This document shows positions 27,637 to 35,771 of a stretch of 64,000 nucleotides of DNA, one piece after another. Within the stretch, counting starts at the first letter, position 1, and each line of letters starts with the position of its first letter. This DNA is from JACKAL01 sp964400355 (GTDB taxonomy: Bacteria > Bdellovibrionota > Bdellovibrionia > Bdellovibrionales > JAGQZY01): positions 10,390 to 74,389 of the forward strand of contig CAYNTO010000013.1 of assembly GCA_964400355.1 (NCBI GenBank), in the 5' to 3' direction. Under the pieces are notes generated by a model. It did not search any database, was not told where the DNA came from, and saw only the letters and a program-made list of their open reading frames with translations. The position numbers and the translations under genes were made by a program.

Positions 27637-28275
27637 ATGACCAAGGGGTTTGTGCTCACATTGATTTTAGGCCTGTTTTTAAGCTGGGACGCCCGTGGTT
27701 CTGAGATCCGTTATACCGAGGAAGCGCCGCCACCTGCGACTGGGTGGGAGTCGGCTCTCAAGTTCTTTTCCAGGACACCCTCCTCGAATTCCGTTTCGAC
27801 AGGCTATGGCGGATCTGCAGAGGTGGGCGATAGCGCCTTTTTCCTCGATCAAAGCTTTTACGTGAGCAACAAATACCTCAGTGACGGGGTACCCAGCCCG
27901 CGCTTTGGATTTAATGCCGGCTATGAGTGGGATGGCGATACATTTGGTAATGGCATCTACCTCAATTACGTCACTTTCGAGAAAAACAACCTCCAAGCTG
28001 AAAAGTTTTCAGTTTCCGGTGGCTTTTACTTTCCACGCATCGAAACTGGATTTCCTCTTTATGCCCGCGCCAATGTGGGATTGGGCTATTTCACCAATGA
28101 TATCGACAACCGAGGCATGACCTTCGATTACAATGCGGGCGTTGGCATTCGTTTTTTCTCCTCGTCAGCATGGGTATTTAACTTGGAAATCGGATCCCGC
28201 AATCACACACGCCTATTGAAATCCGAGTCGGCACAAAGTATTATCGTCGGCTCAGGATTGGCGTTTACATTTTGA
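27637..28275 (+). CDS. Probable β-barrel outer-membrane protein
   Basis: Protein of 212 residues with a signal peptide (about residues 1-22, ending ARGSE). Alternating hydrophobic strands with aromatic girdles follow, and it ends in GSGLAFTF, a typical C-terminal β-signal with final phenylalanine. This fits an eight-stranded barrel similar in size to OmpA/OmpX-like proteins. The stop overlaps the TTG start of rsmB. Function and ligand are unknown. Confidence 0.72.
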   Translation: MTKGFVLTLILGLFLSWDARGSEIRYTEEAPPPATGWESALKFFSRTPSSNSVSTGYGGSAEVGDSAFFLDQSFYVSNKYLSDGVPSPRFGFNAGYEWDGDTFGNGIYLNYVTFEKNNLQAEKFSVSGGFYFPRIETGFPLYARANVGLGYFTNDIDNRGMTFDYNAGVGIRFFSSSAWVFNLEIGSRNHTRLLKSESAQSIIVGSGLAFTF

Positions 28276-29462
28276 AATATCACAGACATCTATTCGAGAA
28301 AACAGCTTCAACTCTGGTGCAGATCTTTAACGAAGAGGCACCTGCTGACAAAGTTTTGGAAAAATTATTCAAAGAAAACAAAAAATGGGGCAAACGCGAT
28401 CGTCAGTTTGTTGCAGAAACCGTATATGAGTGCGTGCGCTGGCGAGGATTGTACGAGTTTTTTCTCGCGCACGTCGCTGATGCGGCAACACTCATTGACG
28501 TGCACCTTCTGTGGAGCGAGCAGCCTCTTCCTGAATGGTCGCGCACGCGCATTTCTACAGCGGACCTCCGTGCGTTGGCCGAACGTGCGCCTGCGCATGT
28601 GCGTGCGTCCTATCCTGAGTGGCTCTTTGCCCGTGCCGAACAAGAAATGGGCGCCACTATCTGGAATGCGTGCGCGATAGCGTTGAATGAACCCGCTCAA
28701 GTGGTTTTGCGGGCCAACACACTTAAGAAAACTCCTTCCGAGGTTGCCCAACTGTTGGTGAGCGAAGGTATAGATACCGAAGTGGTTCGCGGCGTGCCTG
28801 AAGCGCTGGTCCTGAAAAAGCGCGCCAATGTTTTTCGCACCGACGCCTTTCAGAATGGGTTTTTCGAAGTGCAAGATGCCAACAGCCAACGGGTTGGTTT
28901 ACTATTAAATCCACAACCGGGCGAGCGCGTGATCGATGCGTGTGCAGGAGCCGGCGGAAAATCACTTCATTTGGCCGCACTGATGAAGAACAAGGGCAAG
29001 ATCATCTCTATGGATATTTACGAATCAAAGCTCGAAGAACTGCGCCGTCGCTCGCGCCGCGCGGGCGTGGATATCATCGAAACAAGAGTGATCGAGAGTA
29101 CAAAAGCGATAAAACGTTTAGAGGAAAGCGCCGATGCGTTGCTGCTCGACGTGCCGTGCTCGGGCCTTGGAGTGCTCAAGCGCAATCCCGATAGCAAATG
29201 GAAAATGAACCCCGAAAAAATCGCAGGCCTACAGCAAACCCAGGCGCAAATTTTGAGTTCCTACTCAAGGATGGTCAAACCGGGCGGCCGCATGGTCTAT
29301 TCAACATGCAGCATCCTCCCCTCCGAAAACCAACGCCAGATCGATGCATTTTTAAAAAACAATTCGTGGTGGGAAAAAGTGAGTGATCAAACCTTGTACC
29401 CACATGAAACCGGATTTGACGGCTTTTATCTGTGTTTGCTAAAACGCGCGCAGGCTCTATAG
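28272..29462 (+). CDS. rsmB: rRNA (cytosine-5-)-methyltransferase, RsmB/NSUN family
   Basis: SAM-dependent m5C methyltransferase. SAM-binding VIDACAGAGGKSLHLAAL, motif IV DVPCSGLGVLKRNPD and motif VI VYSTCSILPSEN are all present; the two cysteines in DVPCSG and STCS are the release and nucleophile residues. The N-terminal NusB-like helical domain makes RsmB (m5C967 of 16S rRNA) the best guess. The TTG start at 28272 overlaps the preceding stop and has no strong ribosome-binding site, so translational coupling is likely. Length 396 residues. Confidence 0.9.
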   Translation: MKYHRHLFEKTASTLVQIFNEEAPADKVLEKLFKENKKWGKRDRQFVAETVYECVRWRGLYEFFLAHVADAATLIDVHLLWSEQPLPEWSRTRISTADLRALAERAPAHVRASYPEWLFARAEQEMGATIWNACAIALNEPAQVVLRANTLKKTPSEVAQLLVSEGIDTEVVRGVPEALVLKKRANVFRTDAFQNGFFEVQDANSQRVGLLLNPQPGERVIDACAGAGGKSLHLAALMKNKGKIISMDIYESKLEELRRRSRRAGVDIIETRVIESTKAIKRLEESADALLLDVPCSGLGVLKRNPDSKWKMNPEKIAGLQQTQAQILSSYSRMVKPGGRMVYSTCSILPSENQRQIDAFLKNNSWWEKVSDQTLYPHETGFDGFYLCLLKRAQAL

Positions 29463-29506
29463 CATTGGTCGACCACTTGACGCCCATACTATATACCATT
29501 TCATAA

Positions 29507-30238
29507 TTACTGTAGGCGCATCATCTCCAGCAGTAAGATTCGATCCAGCTCTTCCAGCCACGGTGGAGAATCGACTAATTTTTCGCGCCGCTGTTCGCGA
29601 AGGTCGGTGGGCACAAATACAAACCGATACTCTTTGGTCACTCCGTTGGCGGCCAATACAAACAGCTCCTCGATGGCGCTGTTACCGATGGCGAGACCTC
29701 GTGTCGTCGTGCTCGTGCCATGGATAACAATATCTGTTGGCAGAATTTTTATTTTTTCGCGTTCGGCAATAGCTTGGTCAAATTCATTGGGGTAATCGAT
29801 ACGAAGGGATATGTATTTTGGATCTCTGGCGACGCTTGCATCTTTTAAAGGATATATGCCTTCGGGAAACTGATTGTCATTGGCAGTCCGTTTTGGCAAG
29901 CCCGATCCAATGGAAGCAAGCACCTCGTACTGTTGGACAAAGCGCGTGTCGGAGGCACTGTCACCCGCATAAACATAAACTTTCTTCTGGTCTTTAATAT
30001 ACAAAACGGTCACATGATACGGGGGATAACTCAGGTTTTTTTGAACAAACGCTTTTTTTAGGCGTTTTTCGACCCTTGGAATGAGACTCTTCACTCGTTT
30101 ATCTAATAATTTTTCTGATGTGGGGGTTTTGGAAGTGTGGCTGGTTAAGGACCAAACACCAAAAGCGATCCCAAAAATTAGGATCGCATAACCTCGCAAA
30201 TTTCTAAGTAGAGTGGTTTTAAGGCCCGCGAATTTCAT
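29507..30238 (-). CDS. L,D-transpeptidase-like (YafK-type) protein without catalytic cysteine
   Basis: Protein of 243 residues with an N-terminal membrane helix (about 14-32). A YkuD/YafK-like region follows: PEGIYPLKDAS, then ISLRIDYPNEFD, then VIHGTSTTTRGLAIGNSAIEEL. In active enzymes the stretch after HG contains GC followed by [IFY]-A-M. Here leucine or alanine occupies the cysteine position, and the entire protein contains no cysteine. It is probably a pseudoenzyme exposed to the periplasm. It overlaps the upstream lipoprotein gene by 20 nt and belongs to an LysR-lipoprotein-transpeptidase-like unit. Confidence 0.72.
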   Translation of the reverse strand: MKFAGLKTTLLRNLRGYAILIFGIAFGVWSLTSHTSKTPTSEKLLDKRVKSLIPRVEKRLKKAFVQKNLSYPPYHVTVLYIKDQKKVYVYAGDSASDTRFVQQYEVLASIGSGLPKRTANDNQFPEGIYPLKDASVARDPKYISLRIDYPNEFDQAIAEREKIKILPTDIVIHGTSTTTRGLAIGNSAIEELFVLAANGVTKEYRFVFVPTDLREQRREKLVDSPPWLEELDRILLLEMMRLQ

Positions 30239-30608
30239 CCATCAACTTCAGCAAATCAATTTTTGTGTCGTCCATACGAATGCGGTCTACAAACGCGGTC
30301 ATAGAGTTGTCGCACATGGCGACATCCTCGGACTTTACACATATAACGAACACGCTCGATGCGGTTCCCAGCTCCACCTGTTCAAAGGATGAACGAATAA
30401 ATGTGGCGAGATCTTTGTTTTGTTTGTCCATGTCTGCGAGATAGTCTTCTTTGGTGTACTTAGGAAAGTAAAAACCCTGACGCTTCCTTAGCGTTTCATG
30501 CAGACGACGATTCTCCATGCCCCACACCTGGCGGAAATCGGCGAGAGTTTTATCGCGATGAGCACAACCCGCACTCAATAAAAATACTGCCAATAAAAGC
30601 CGCTGCAT
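30219..30608 (-). CDS. Small lipoprotein
   Basis: Protein of 129 residues with a signal peptide and lipobox LLSAGC (lipidated cysteine 15). The mature part is charged and helical, with two cysteines (VICVKSEDVAMC). The start overlaps the LysR gene stop by one base (TAATG), and its own end overlaps the transpeptidase-like gene by 20 nt. This co-expression suggests a joint envelope role. No family was recognised. Confidence 0.7.
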   Translation of the reverse strand: MQRLLLAVFLLSAGCAHRDKTLADFRQVWGMENRRLHETLRKRQGFYFPKYTKEDYLADMDKQNKDLATFIRSSFEQVELGTASSVFVICVKSEDVAMCDNSMTAFVDRIRMDDTKIDLLKLMDEIRGP

Positions 30609-31537
30609 TAGGACTTGGCTCCAGGCGTTCCCTTAACTTGCTGAGAAAGCGCGCGGTAGAAAACCTCGTGCATGCGTTTGTGATTTTCGTCACCCGCACT
30701 TTTTTTGAAATAATAATACACGTTCATCGTATAGGAAAAATCCGACACCGGCACTGTAGAGAGTCGCCCAGAGCGCACATGCTTACGAATACTGTGTGCA
30801 GGCAAAAATCCCCATCCCAATCCCGATTCGAGAACACGCTTTAGTGTTCCCACATTCACGGTTTCAAAAACGGGCTCCAACTTTACACCTTTTGATTTCA
30901 AAGCAGAATTGAGCTCTTTTTCAAAGTTGGGATAACGCTCCATAATGTTCACAAACGGTTTCAATGCTAAATCTTGCACTTCGATGTCCTCAGGAAGATG
31001 AGAATCCTTTGTAGAACCTACAAGCCACATCTCATCCTGCATGAGTAATTTTTTCTCCGCGCCCTTCGGCTCCATTCCATATTCCACCACTGCATCCGGT
31101 AAAATCATGATGTCCAGTTCACCTTTATCAAAGGCGCGAATCAAAGATTCACCATCGTCATAGCTCAAGTGCACAACCATCTTTGTATTATGTTTCAAAA
31201 ACAATCCGATGATAGGACTCACAATATAGAGTCCCAAAGAGTTTAAAGTCCCAATGCGAAAAGTGCCTTCGACTTCAACATTCATCGTCTGTATTGCAAT
31301 CTGTGCTTGCTGAGAGAGTGCAAGGATGCGTTTAGCGTAGTCGAAAAGTATTTGCCCTTGTGCGGTTGCTTTGGCTTGGCGCGAGCCTCTTTGTAAAAGT
31401 TCTACGGCCAACTCATCTTCCAAGTTACGAATTTGCTGACTCACGGCGGGCTGCGTGAGAAATAATTTCTCAGCGGCGGCCGTCATACTTCCCTCGCTGA
31501 TCACAGTGCAAAATGTGGTGAGATGCTGAAAATTCAT
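30608..31537 (-). CDS. LysR-family transcriptional regulator
   Basis: 309 residues. The N-terminal winged helix-turn-helix (LTTFCTVISEGSMTAAAEKLFLTQPAVSQQIRNLE) is a textbook LysR domain. A linker helix and a periplasmic-binding-protein-like effector domain follow. AAGGGG precedes the ATG. A 17-bp palindrome just upstream (31564-31580), containing the T-N11-A pattern, is a likely self-operator. It may regulate its own operon and the divergent subtilase gene. The inducer is unknown. Confidence 0.92.
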   Translation of the reverse strand: MNFQHLTTFCTVISEGSMTAAAEKLFLTQPAVSQQIRNLEDELAVELLQRGSRQAKATAQGQILFDYAKRILALSQQAQIAIQTMNVEVEGTFRIGTLNSLGLYIVSPIIGLFLKHNTKMVVHLSYDDGESLIRAFDKGELDIMILPDAVVEYGMEPKGAEKKLLMQDEMWLVGSTKDSHLPEDIEVQDLALKPFVNIMERYPNFEKELNSALKSKGVKLEPVFETVNVGTLKRVLESGLGWGFLPAHSIRKHVRSGRLSTVPVSDFSYTMNVYYYFKKSAGDENHKRMHEVFYRALSQQVKGTPGAKS

Positions 31538-31563
31538 AAAATCCCCTTCCGATATTTTTCCAT

Positions 31564-31580
31564 TATAAGATTTTCTTATA
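31564..31580. promoter_or_regulatory. LysR-type operator palindrome
   Basis: Perfect arms TATAAGA and TCTTATA separated by TTT. The site contains T-N11-A and lies 27 bp upstream of the LysR start, in the divergent region before the subtilase gene. Confidence 0.55.
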
Positions 31581-31675
31581 GTAAGTGTAACTTTATTTTT
31601 ATTGCTCGACCTTAGTGGCCTGTTTTAGTTTGCACTCACTCAGAAGTACTGGGGCATTTGATTTTGGGGGGATTG

Positions 31676-33529
31676 ATGGGGAGACTGCTAAACGTTACAG
31701 CGATTCTAGTTATAGCAACGAGCACTTTGCACTGCGCTAAGAATAGAAGTTATGGAGCCAAGGCAGCTCCCTCATCAACTAATGAGTTGGGGCTCATCGT
31801 ACAAACCACGCCCGCTCAATTAGATTCTCTCGTCGACAACAATCCACAAGTCACAGTCCGTGCGCTCAGTGCCAATCGCGGCATTTTTGAATTGAGCAAT
31901 ATTTCCGTATCTGCAGCTCAAAGCATCTCGAGCACTCCGGTTGTTAAGAATGAATTCTTTCAGGGAATTAAAAAGAGCAAAGCGCAAAAACTTTCCCTAT
32001 CTCATCTTGCCAAGAATACCAGTCCAGATGCGGTGGCTGCCCTTCAGACGTGCTTTCCATCGCCCACAGCTCCATCCATGCAAGTGGACATTAGCTACAA
32101 TCCCACCACTCTTACTATCGAATTGGGCGAAGAGGTTACTATCTCCGCAATCGGCGCATCGAACTTAGGCGCACCTACCACCCCTGAAGCGACACCGGAA
32201 GTGACTCCACAGACACCTGCGCCGGCAGCTCCTGTGGCGCCAGAAGGTGATCTCGACAAGTTGCAATTTGCAGGCAAAGAGAGAGACGACACCGCCGCTC
32301 CTGCCGCAGACGCAACTGCTGATAAAAAAGAAGATGTGAGAATTCTTTGGGATATTCGCCCTCCAGGATTTTCTGAGCAAGCCTTTGCGACCGGTATCGG
32401 CGCCTCACAAAAATTCACTCCCGACAGTGTTGGACTGTACCAAATTGCCGTTGTCGCTCAGGACAAAGATTTAAGCTGCTCGGTAACCGTAGTACCATTG
32501 CTCGTAACTTCAAATCCGGAGCTCACAACAACCGTACCAGCGCTCACACATCCAGAGGATCTCTCTTTATTCACTCATTTAGGATACGTTCATGCCAAAG
32601 AGGCCTGGGAAAAAGCCACTGGTAAAGATATCGTTATCGCTGTTCTCGATTCCGGCGTTAATTATAACCACATGGGTATTCGCCAGAACATTGCGACTAA
32701 AACAAATGAAGCAATTGACGGCAACGACGACGATGGAAATGGTCTTGCCGATGACAATGTGGGCTGGGACTTTATTAGTAACGATCGCTTTCCGTTCGAT
32801 GATGACGGGCATGGTAGTCACGTGGCAGGCTTAGTGGCCTCTCCAGTTTTGGGTGTTGCGCCAGAGGCAAAAATTCTCCCCGTGAAAGTTTTGAATGCGG
32901 CAGGATCTTCCGACATGGGTACAGTGATCGCTGGTATTTACTATGCGGTGGATAGCGGTGCACGCATCATCAATGCGTCTTTGGGTTTTGACAATGCCTC
33001 CGCCGTTCCAGCACCATTGCTTGAGGCTGTGGAATATGCCCGCAGCAAAAATGTGATCTTTTTGGCAGCAGCCGGAAATGGTGACGATACGGGGCTGGGT
33101 TTCGACATCAAAACCCGTCCTACCTACCCCGCCTCCTTCGGTTTGGACAATATGATCGCGGTCGGAGCAACAGCGCTTAATGAAATCACGAGCTACTCTA
33201 ATTTTAACAACGAGCTTGTACACGTTGCAGCTCCCGGTGGTAACGAAAAGGAGTTTGTGGTTTCACTATCAACGACGAACCCGGCCAACTCGCCCCTCGC
33301 GGGACAAGCGGGTACATCTATGGCCTGCCCAGTGACGGCAGGAGTTGTTGCTCTCATGTTGAGTGCTGACAAAACGAACATGCCGCCCAAGCAAATTCGC
33401 CAAATATTAATGGATACCGGCGATGAGTTGCCGTCTCTCCTTGGCAAAACGGTGTCTGGCCGCCAGGTGAATGCTCAAAGTGCACTCAAGGCTGTCCTCG
33501 ACCTTCAGCCAGCCGCCATTCAATTGTAA
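31676..33529 (+). CDS. Secreted subtilisin-like serine protease (S8)
   Basis: 617 residues. A signal peptide (about 1-21) is followed by CAKNRS; the preceding TLHC is not a standard lipobox, so lipidation is uncertain. Residues about 165-220 are Pro/Ala/Thr-rich. The catalytic domain covers the last about 320 residues. The triad is D in AVLDSGV, H in GHGSHVAG and S in GTSMACP, with AAAGNG as the oxyanion-hole region. The DGNDDDGNGLADD loop looks like a calcium site. The ATG at 31676 has a G-run 5 nt upstream; an in-frame TTG at 31658 is less likely. It is divergent from the LysR gene. Confidence 0.92.
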   Translation: MGRLLNVTAILVIATSTLHCAKNRSYGAKAAPSSTNELGLIVQTTPAQLDSLVDNNPQVTVRALSANRGIFELSNISVSAAQSISSTPVVKNEFFQGIKKSKAQKLSLSHLAKNTSPDAVAALQTCFPSPTAPSMQVDISYNPTTLTIELGEEVTISAIGASNLGAPTTPEATPEVTPQTPAPAAPVAPEGDLDKLQFAGKERDDTAAPAADATADKKEDVRILWDIRPPGFSEQAFATGIGASQKFTPDSVGLYQIAVVAQDKDLSCSVTVVPLLVTSNPELTTTVPALTHPEDLSLFTHLGYVHAKEAWEKATGKDIVIAVLDSGVNYNHMGIRQNIATKTNEAIDGNDDDGNGLADDNVGWDFISNDRFPFDDDGHGSHVAGLVASPVLGVAPEAKILPVKVLNAAGSSDMGTVIAGIYYAVDSGARIINASLGFDNASAVPAPLLEAVEYARSKNVIFLAAAGNGDDTGLGFDIKTRPTYPASFGLDNMIAVGATALNEITSYSNFNNELVHVAAPGGNEKEFVVSLSTTNPANSPLAGQAGTSMACPVTAGVVALMLSADKTNMPPKQIRQILMDTGDELPSLLGKTVSGRQVNAQSALKAVLDLQPAAIQL

Positions 33530-33564
33530 TTACACAGATTTATCTCGTCATGTAGACTGTCTGC

Positions 33565-34287
33565 ATGACGAAATTATCTGTTTTTACACTGATCGCGCTT
33601 TTCACGACATTGGCACATGGAAAGCAATTCTCCAACTCTTACGTAAGCTTTAACTTACCCCCCAACTGGAACTGTAAAGTTGCAGGCACCGAGTGGGTGT
33701 GCCGAAGCTCAAACAACGATCAAGCCAAGCAGGCCATCATTGTTCTTACCGCGAAAGAAGTTGGTCCCAATGATAACTTCGCCTACTACAACCAATACTT
33801 AAAAGTGCCAAAGACGCCCAAACATCGTGACGGCACTGTGGCTACTACATCAAAGGTACAGCATTTAAAAACAGTGCAGATTTCCAATCACCCTTGGGTC
33901 GACGGACTTCACCTCGGTAGCTTACTCCCCAACTTTTATTCGCGCTATTTAGTGACGATCAAAGAAAAGATCGCGGTACTTGTCACGTTCAGCGCCAAAA
34001 AAGAATTTTACACGCTTTACAGCAAACATTTCTTCGAAGCCATCAATAGCTTACGCGTGACCGCAACGGCCGGGAAAAAATACGGCCAAGGAACACTCAA
34101 AGGTCCAACGGAAGCCCTCGGCGGTTTGGATATGCCACAAGATATGGATACAGGTGAAGGTGGCGAGATGATCGGCGAAGACGGCAGCGGAGGAAAAGGC
34201 AAAAACTCCAACATGCTCCTCTATGGCGCGGCCCTGCTGTTGATCGGTGGAGCGTCGTTCTTCCTCATCAAAAAACGTCGTAAATAA
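33565..34287 (+). CDS. Secreted protein with C-terminal Gly-rich linker and membrane anchor
   Basis: 240 residues. A signal peptide (ending THAHG-like at about 20) precedes a β-rich soluble domain of about 150 residues. A Gly/Asp/Glu-rich linker, a single membrane helix (MLLYGAALLLIGGASFFLI) and a basic tail KKRRK follow. This tripartite end resembles GlyGly-CTERM-type sorting signals, although the glycines are not right at the helix. A rhomboid protease gene lies 1.5 kb away. The function of the soluble domain is unknown. Terminator at 34288-34315. Confidence 0.7.
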   Translation: MTKLSVFTLIALFTTLAHGKQFSNSYVSFNLPPNWNCKVAGTEWVCRSSNNDQAKQAIIVLTAKEVGPNDNFAYYNQYLKVPKTPKHRDGTVATTSKVQHLKTVQISNHPWVDGLHLGSLLPNFYSRYLVTIKEKIAVLVTFSAKKEFYTLYSKHFFEAINSLRVTATAGKKYGQGTLKGPTEALGGLDMPQDMDTGEGGEMIGEDGSGGKGKNSNMLLYGAALLLIGGASFFLIKKRRK

Positions 34288-34315
34288 AAAGAGTGCCCAT
34301 CAGGGCGGCTCTTTT
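34288..34315 (+). terminator. Terminator after the anchored secreted protein
   Basis: AAAGAG-T-GCCC and GGGC-GG-CTCTTTT form a hairpin with a small internal bulge. The T-run follows immediately after the stem. Confidence 0.65.
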
Positions 34316-34324
34316 GAGCGGACC

Positions 34325-34468
34325 GGCTGTGAATTGGATTTGGGATTTTGATAGATTCCATTTCGAAGACACAGCTCCTGCTTCGCTGCAACCCCTGCGG
34401 GGACGCTTCCGCTTTGCAGAGGTCTCCGAAATGGAATCTATCAAAAATCCCAAATTCAATTCACAGCC
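34325..34468 (+). repeat. Large hairpin element, copy 1
   Basis: A 61-nt core (34366-34426) is enclosed by inverted-repeat arms 34325-34365 and 34427-34468. The arms match at 40 of 42 positions, with one substitution and one indel. The core begins AAGACACAGC and ends AGAGGTCTC. Inside, CTGCAA pairs with TTGCAG and CCCC-TGC-GGGG forms a tip hairpin. A second copy lies at 34647-34799 in opposite orientation. The element lies just downstream of the plus-strand gene and its terminator. The whole 34288-34833 interval holds no credible protein gene. Confidence 0.8.
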
Positions 34469-34646
34469 TCCACGAACTAAGAATATCGCTAGCGGACATT
34501 TTCATTTCCCCATGGAGTAGCTACAAACTACCATCAACAACCTCCCACTTTTACCGCCTCAACCTCTCATCAAAGAGCGCAGCGACTTTTATTCTCCTCC
34601 CCCACCCCAAAGAGCAAGGTTACCTTTCCTTCTCCGAAATACCTCC

Positions 34647-34799
34647 GCGGATGCGGATGTGTTTTGGCTTTTTTCGTGCGTATTGCATTTCGGAGACCTC
34701 TGCTGAGCGGAAGCGTCCCCGCAGGGGCAGCAGCGAAGCAGGAGCTGTGTCTTCGAAATGCAATACGCACGAAAAAAGCCAAAACATATCCGCACCCGC
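34647..34799 (-). repeat. Large hairpin element, copy 2
   Basis: Same 61-nt core as copy 1 but on the minus strand (34693-34753; 57 of 61 identical), enclosed by different arms 34647-34692 and 34754-34799 (46 nt each, two mismatches). The core's internal stem reads CTGCTG/CAGCAG instead of CTGCAA/TTGCAG, which is a compensatory change. Only the inner arm end, ATTnCATTTCG, is shared with copy 1. It lies 34 bp beyond the stop of the minus-strand FliL gene. Confidence 0.8.
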
Positions 34800-34833
34800 A
34801 CGGCGAATAGAATAAGAAAAGTGTAATGAGCGA

Positions 34834-35304
34834 TTACTGCATGAAGAAGCTAGTAAAGTAGACGCCTTTAATAAGGCCTTTGCTCAGCTGTTCGTTCACA
34901 GCCATTGAAATATCATCTTTAAGATAGAGCTTGCCCTGCACCGAGTGCAGATCCGCATATTTCTTTTTAGCGAGAATTCCAACGATAGCATCGCGCACGA
35001 CTGCGGTTTTGGTGACCACTTCTTCGTAGCTTTTTTCGTCGGCCATTTCTAAATTGATTTCCAACTGGAGAACGTGATCTTCTTCCACATCGATAAGATT
35101 CACCGTTAAGGTTTCGAAACTGTAGATAATAGGTTTATCGCTAAAGATTTGCATGTGATGAAGGTATTCAGACACGGACATGTCTTTGGCGTCCTTTGTC
35201 GGCGGCTCCACCAGAGGTGCGCTCAATGACATAAAGACAAGGACCACACCACCAATGACACCGATAAGATTGATACCCGCTAGGGCCATTAAACCTTTAC
35301 TCAT
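34834..35304 (-). CDS. fliL: FliL-like flagellar basal-body-associated protein
   Basis: 156 residues. One N-terminal membrane helix (about 8-28) and a periplasmic FliL/stomatin-like domain: SFETLTVNLIDVEEDHVLQLEINLEM, then VRDAIVGILAKKKYADL, then LYLKDDISMAVNEQL. FliL proteins surround the stator units and modulate motor torque. No other flagellar gene is in the window, so this is an orphan copy; Bdellovibrio-type genomes often carry several. AGGTCT precedes the ATG. The large hairpin copy 2 follows the stop. Confidence 0.85.
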   Translation of the reverse strand: MSKGLMALAGINLIGVIGGVVLVFMSLSAPLVEPPTKDAKDMSVSEYLHHMQIFSDKPIIYSFETLTVNLIDVEEDHVLQLEINLEMADEKSYEEVVTKTAVVRDAIVGILAKKKYADLHSVQGKLYLKDDISMAVNEQLSKGLIKGVYFTSFFMQ

Positions 35305-35370
35305 ACTAGACCTATCGGCGGACAGGGCCCCGACTAAAGGGGGATCCAGGGAAATAGACCTAGGTCCTGA

Positions 35371-35408
35371 TAAAACTGCCTCACTCAGAGACAGTTTCTA
35401 GAAACTGT
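35371..35408 (-). terminator. Minus-strand terminator and overlapping palindrome
   Basis: On the minus strand, AAACTGTCTC-TGAGT-GAGGCAGTTTTA forms a stem with one G-U pair and ends in a T-run, downstream of the small gene at 35450. It overlaps the perfect 18-bp palindrome ACAGTTTCTAGAAACTGT (35391-35408). Confidence 0.55.
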
Positions 35409-35449
35409 AAAGAAAACCAACATTTTGCTGGGGGATTCAATAAGGACTG

Positions 35450-35653
35450 CTAGTTCATGTCGTCGTCGGCAACATCGTCGAGGTCGTCGGTCTGCTCACC
35501 TTCCACACTCAGTTTTTTCGATTTGCTCGAGAGATCTTCTAAAGATTGCAAATAGCTGGCGTGGGATTTTGGATCGATTTCACCCATCTTAACGTTCAAG
35601 GTGTGTAAGCGTTTGTCGGTCTTCAAATTTTTAATGCTTTTTGAAAGGCTCAT
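35450..35653 (-). CDS. Small acidic-tailed protein
   Basis: 67 residues, cytoplasmic. The N-terminal half is basic (SLSKSIKNLKTDKRLHTL), the middle is helical and the tail is strongly acidic (DDLDDVADDDMN). AGGAG lies 5 nt before ATG 35653; the frame extends 22 codons upstream without support. Codon use and the good ribosome-binding site favour a real gene. No family was recognised. Confidence 0.6.
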   Translation of the reverse strand: MSLSKSIKNLKTDKRLHTLNVKMGEIDPKSHASYLQSLEDLSSKSKKLSVEGEQTDDLDDVADDDMN

Positions 35654-35771
35654 AATCTCTCCTGGAAGGCCTGATTTATCTCTCAGCTGAGGCGGCCAGT
35701 CAAGCCGGTTGGCCCCCATTTGCCCCTAAATCGGGCGAGGGGCCGAATGCTACCCCACTTTGTGGGTGGAA

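Noticed and set aside
34348..34815. Open frame of 155 codons across both large hairpin elements
   Set aside because: It runs through self-complementary repeats on both arms, has no ribosome-binding site and shows no protein-like conservation pattern. The palindromes explain the lack of stops.
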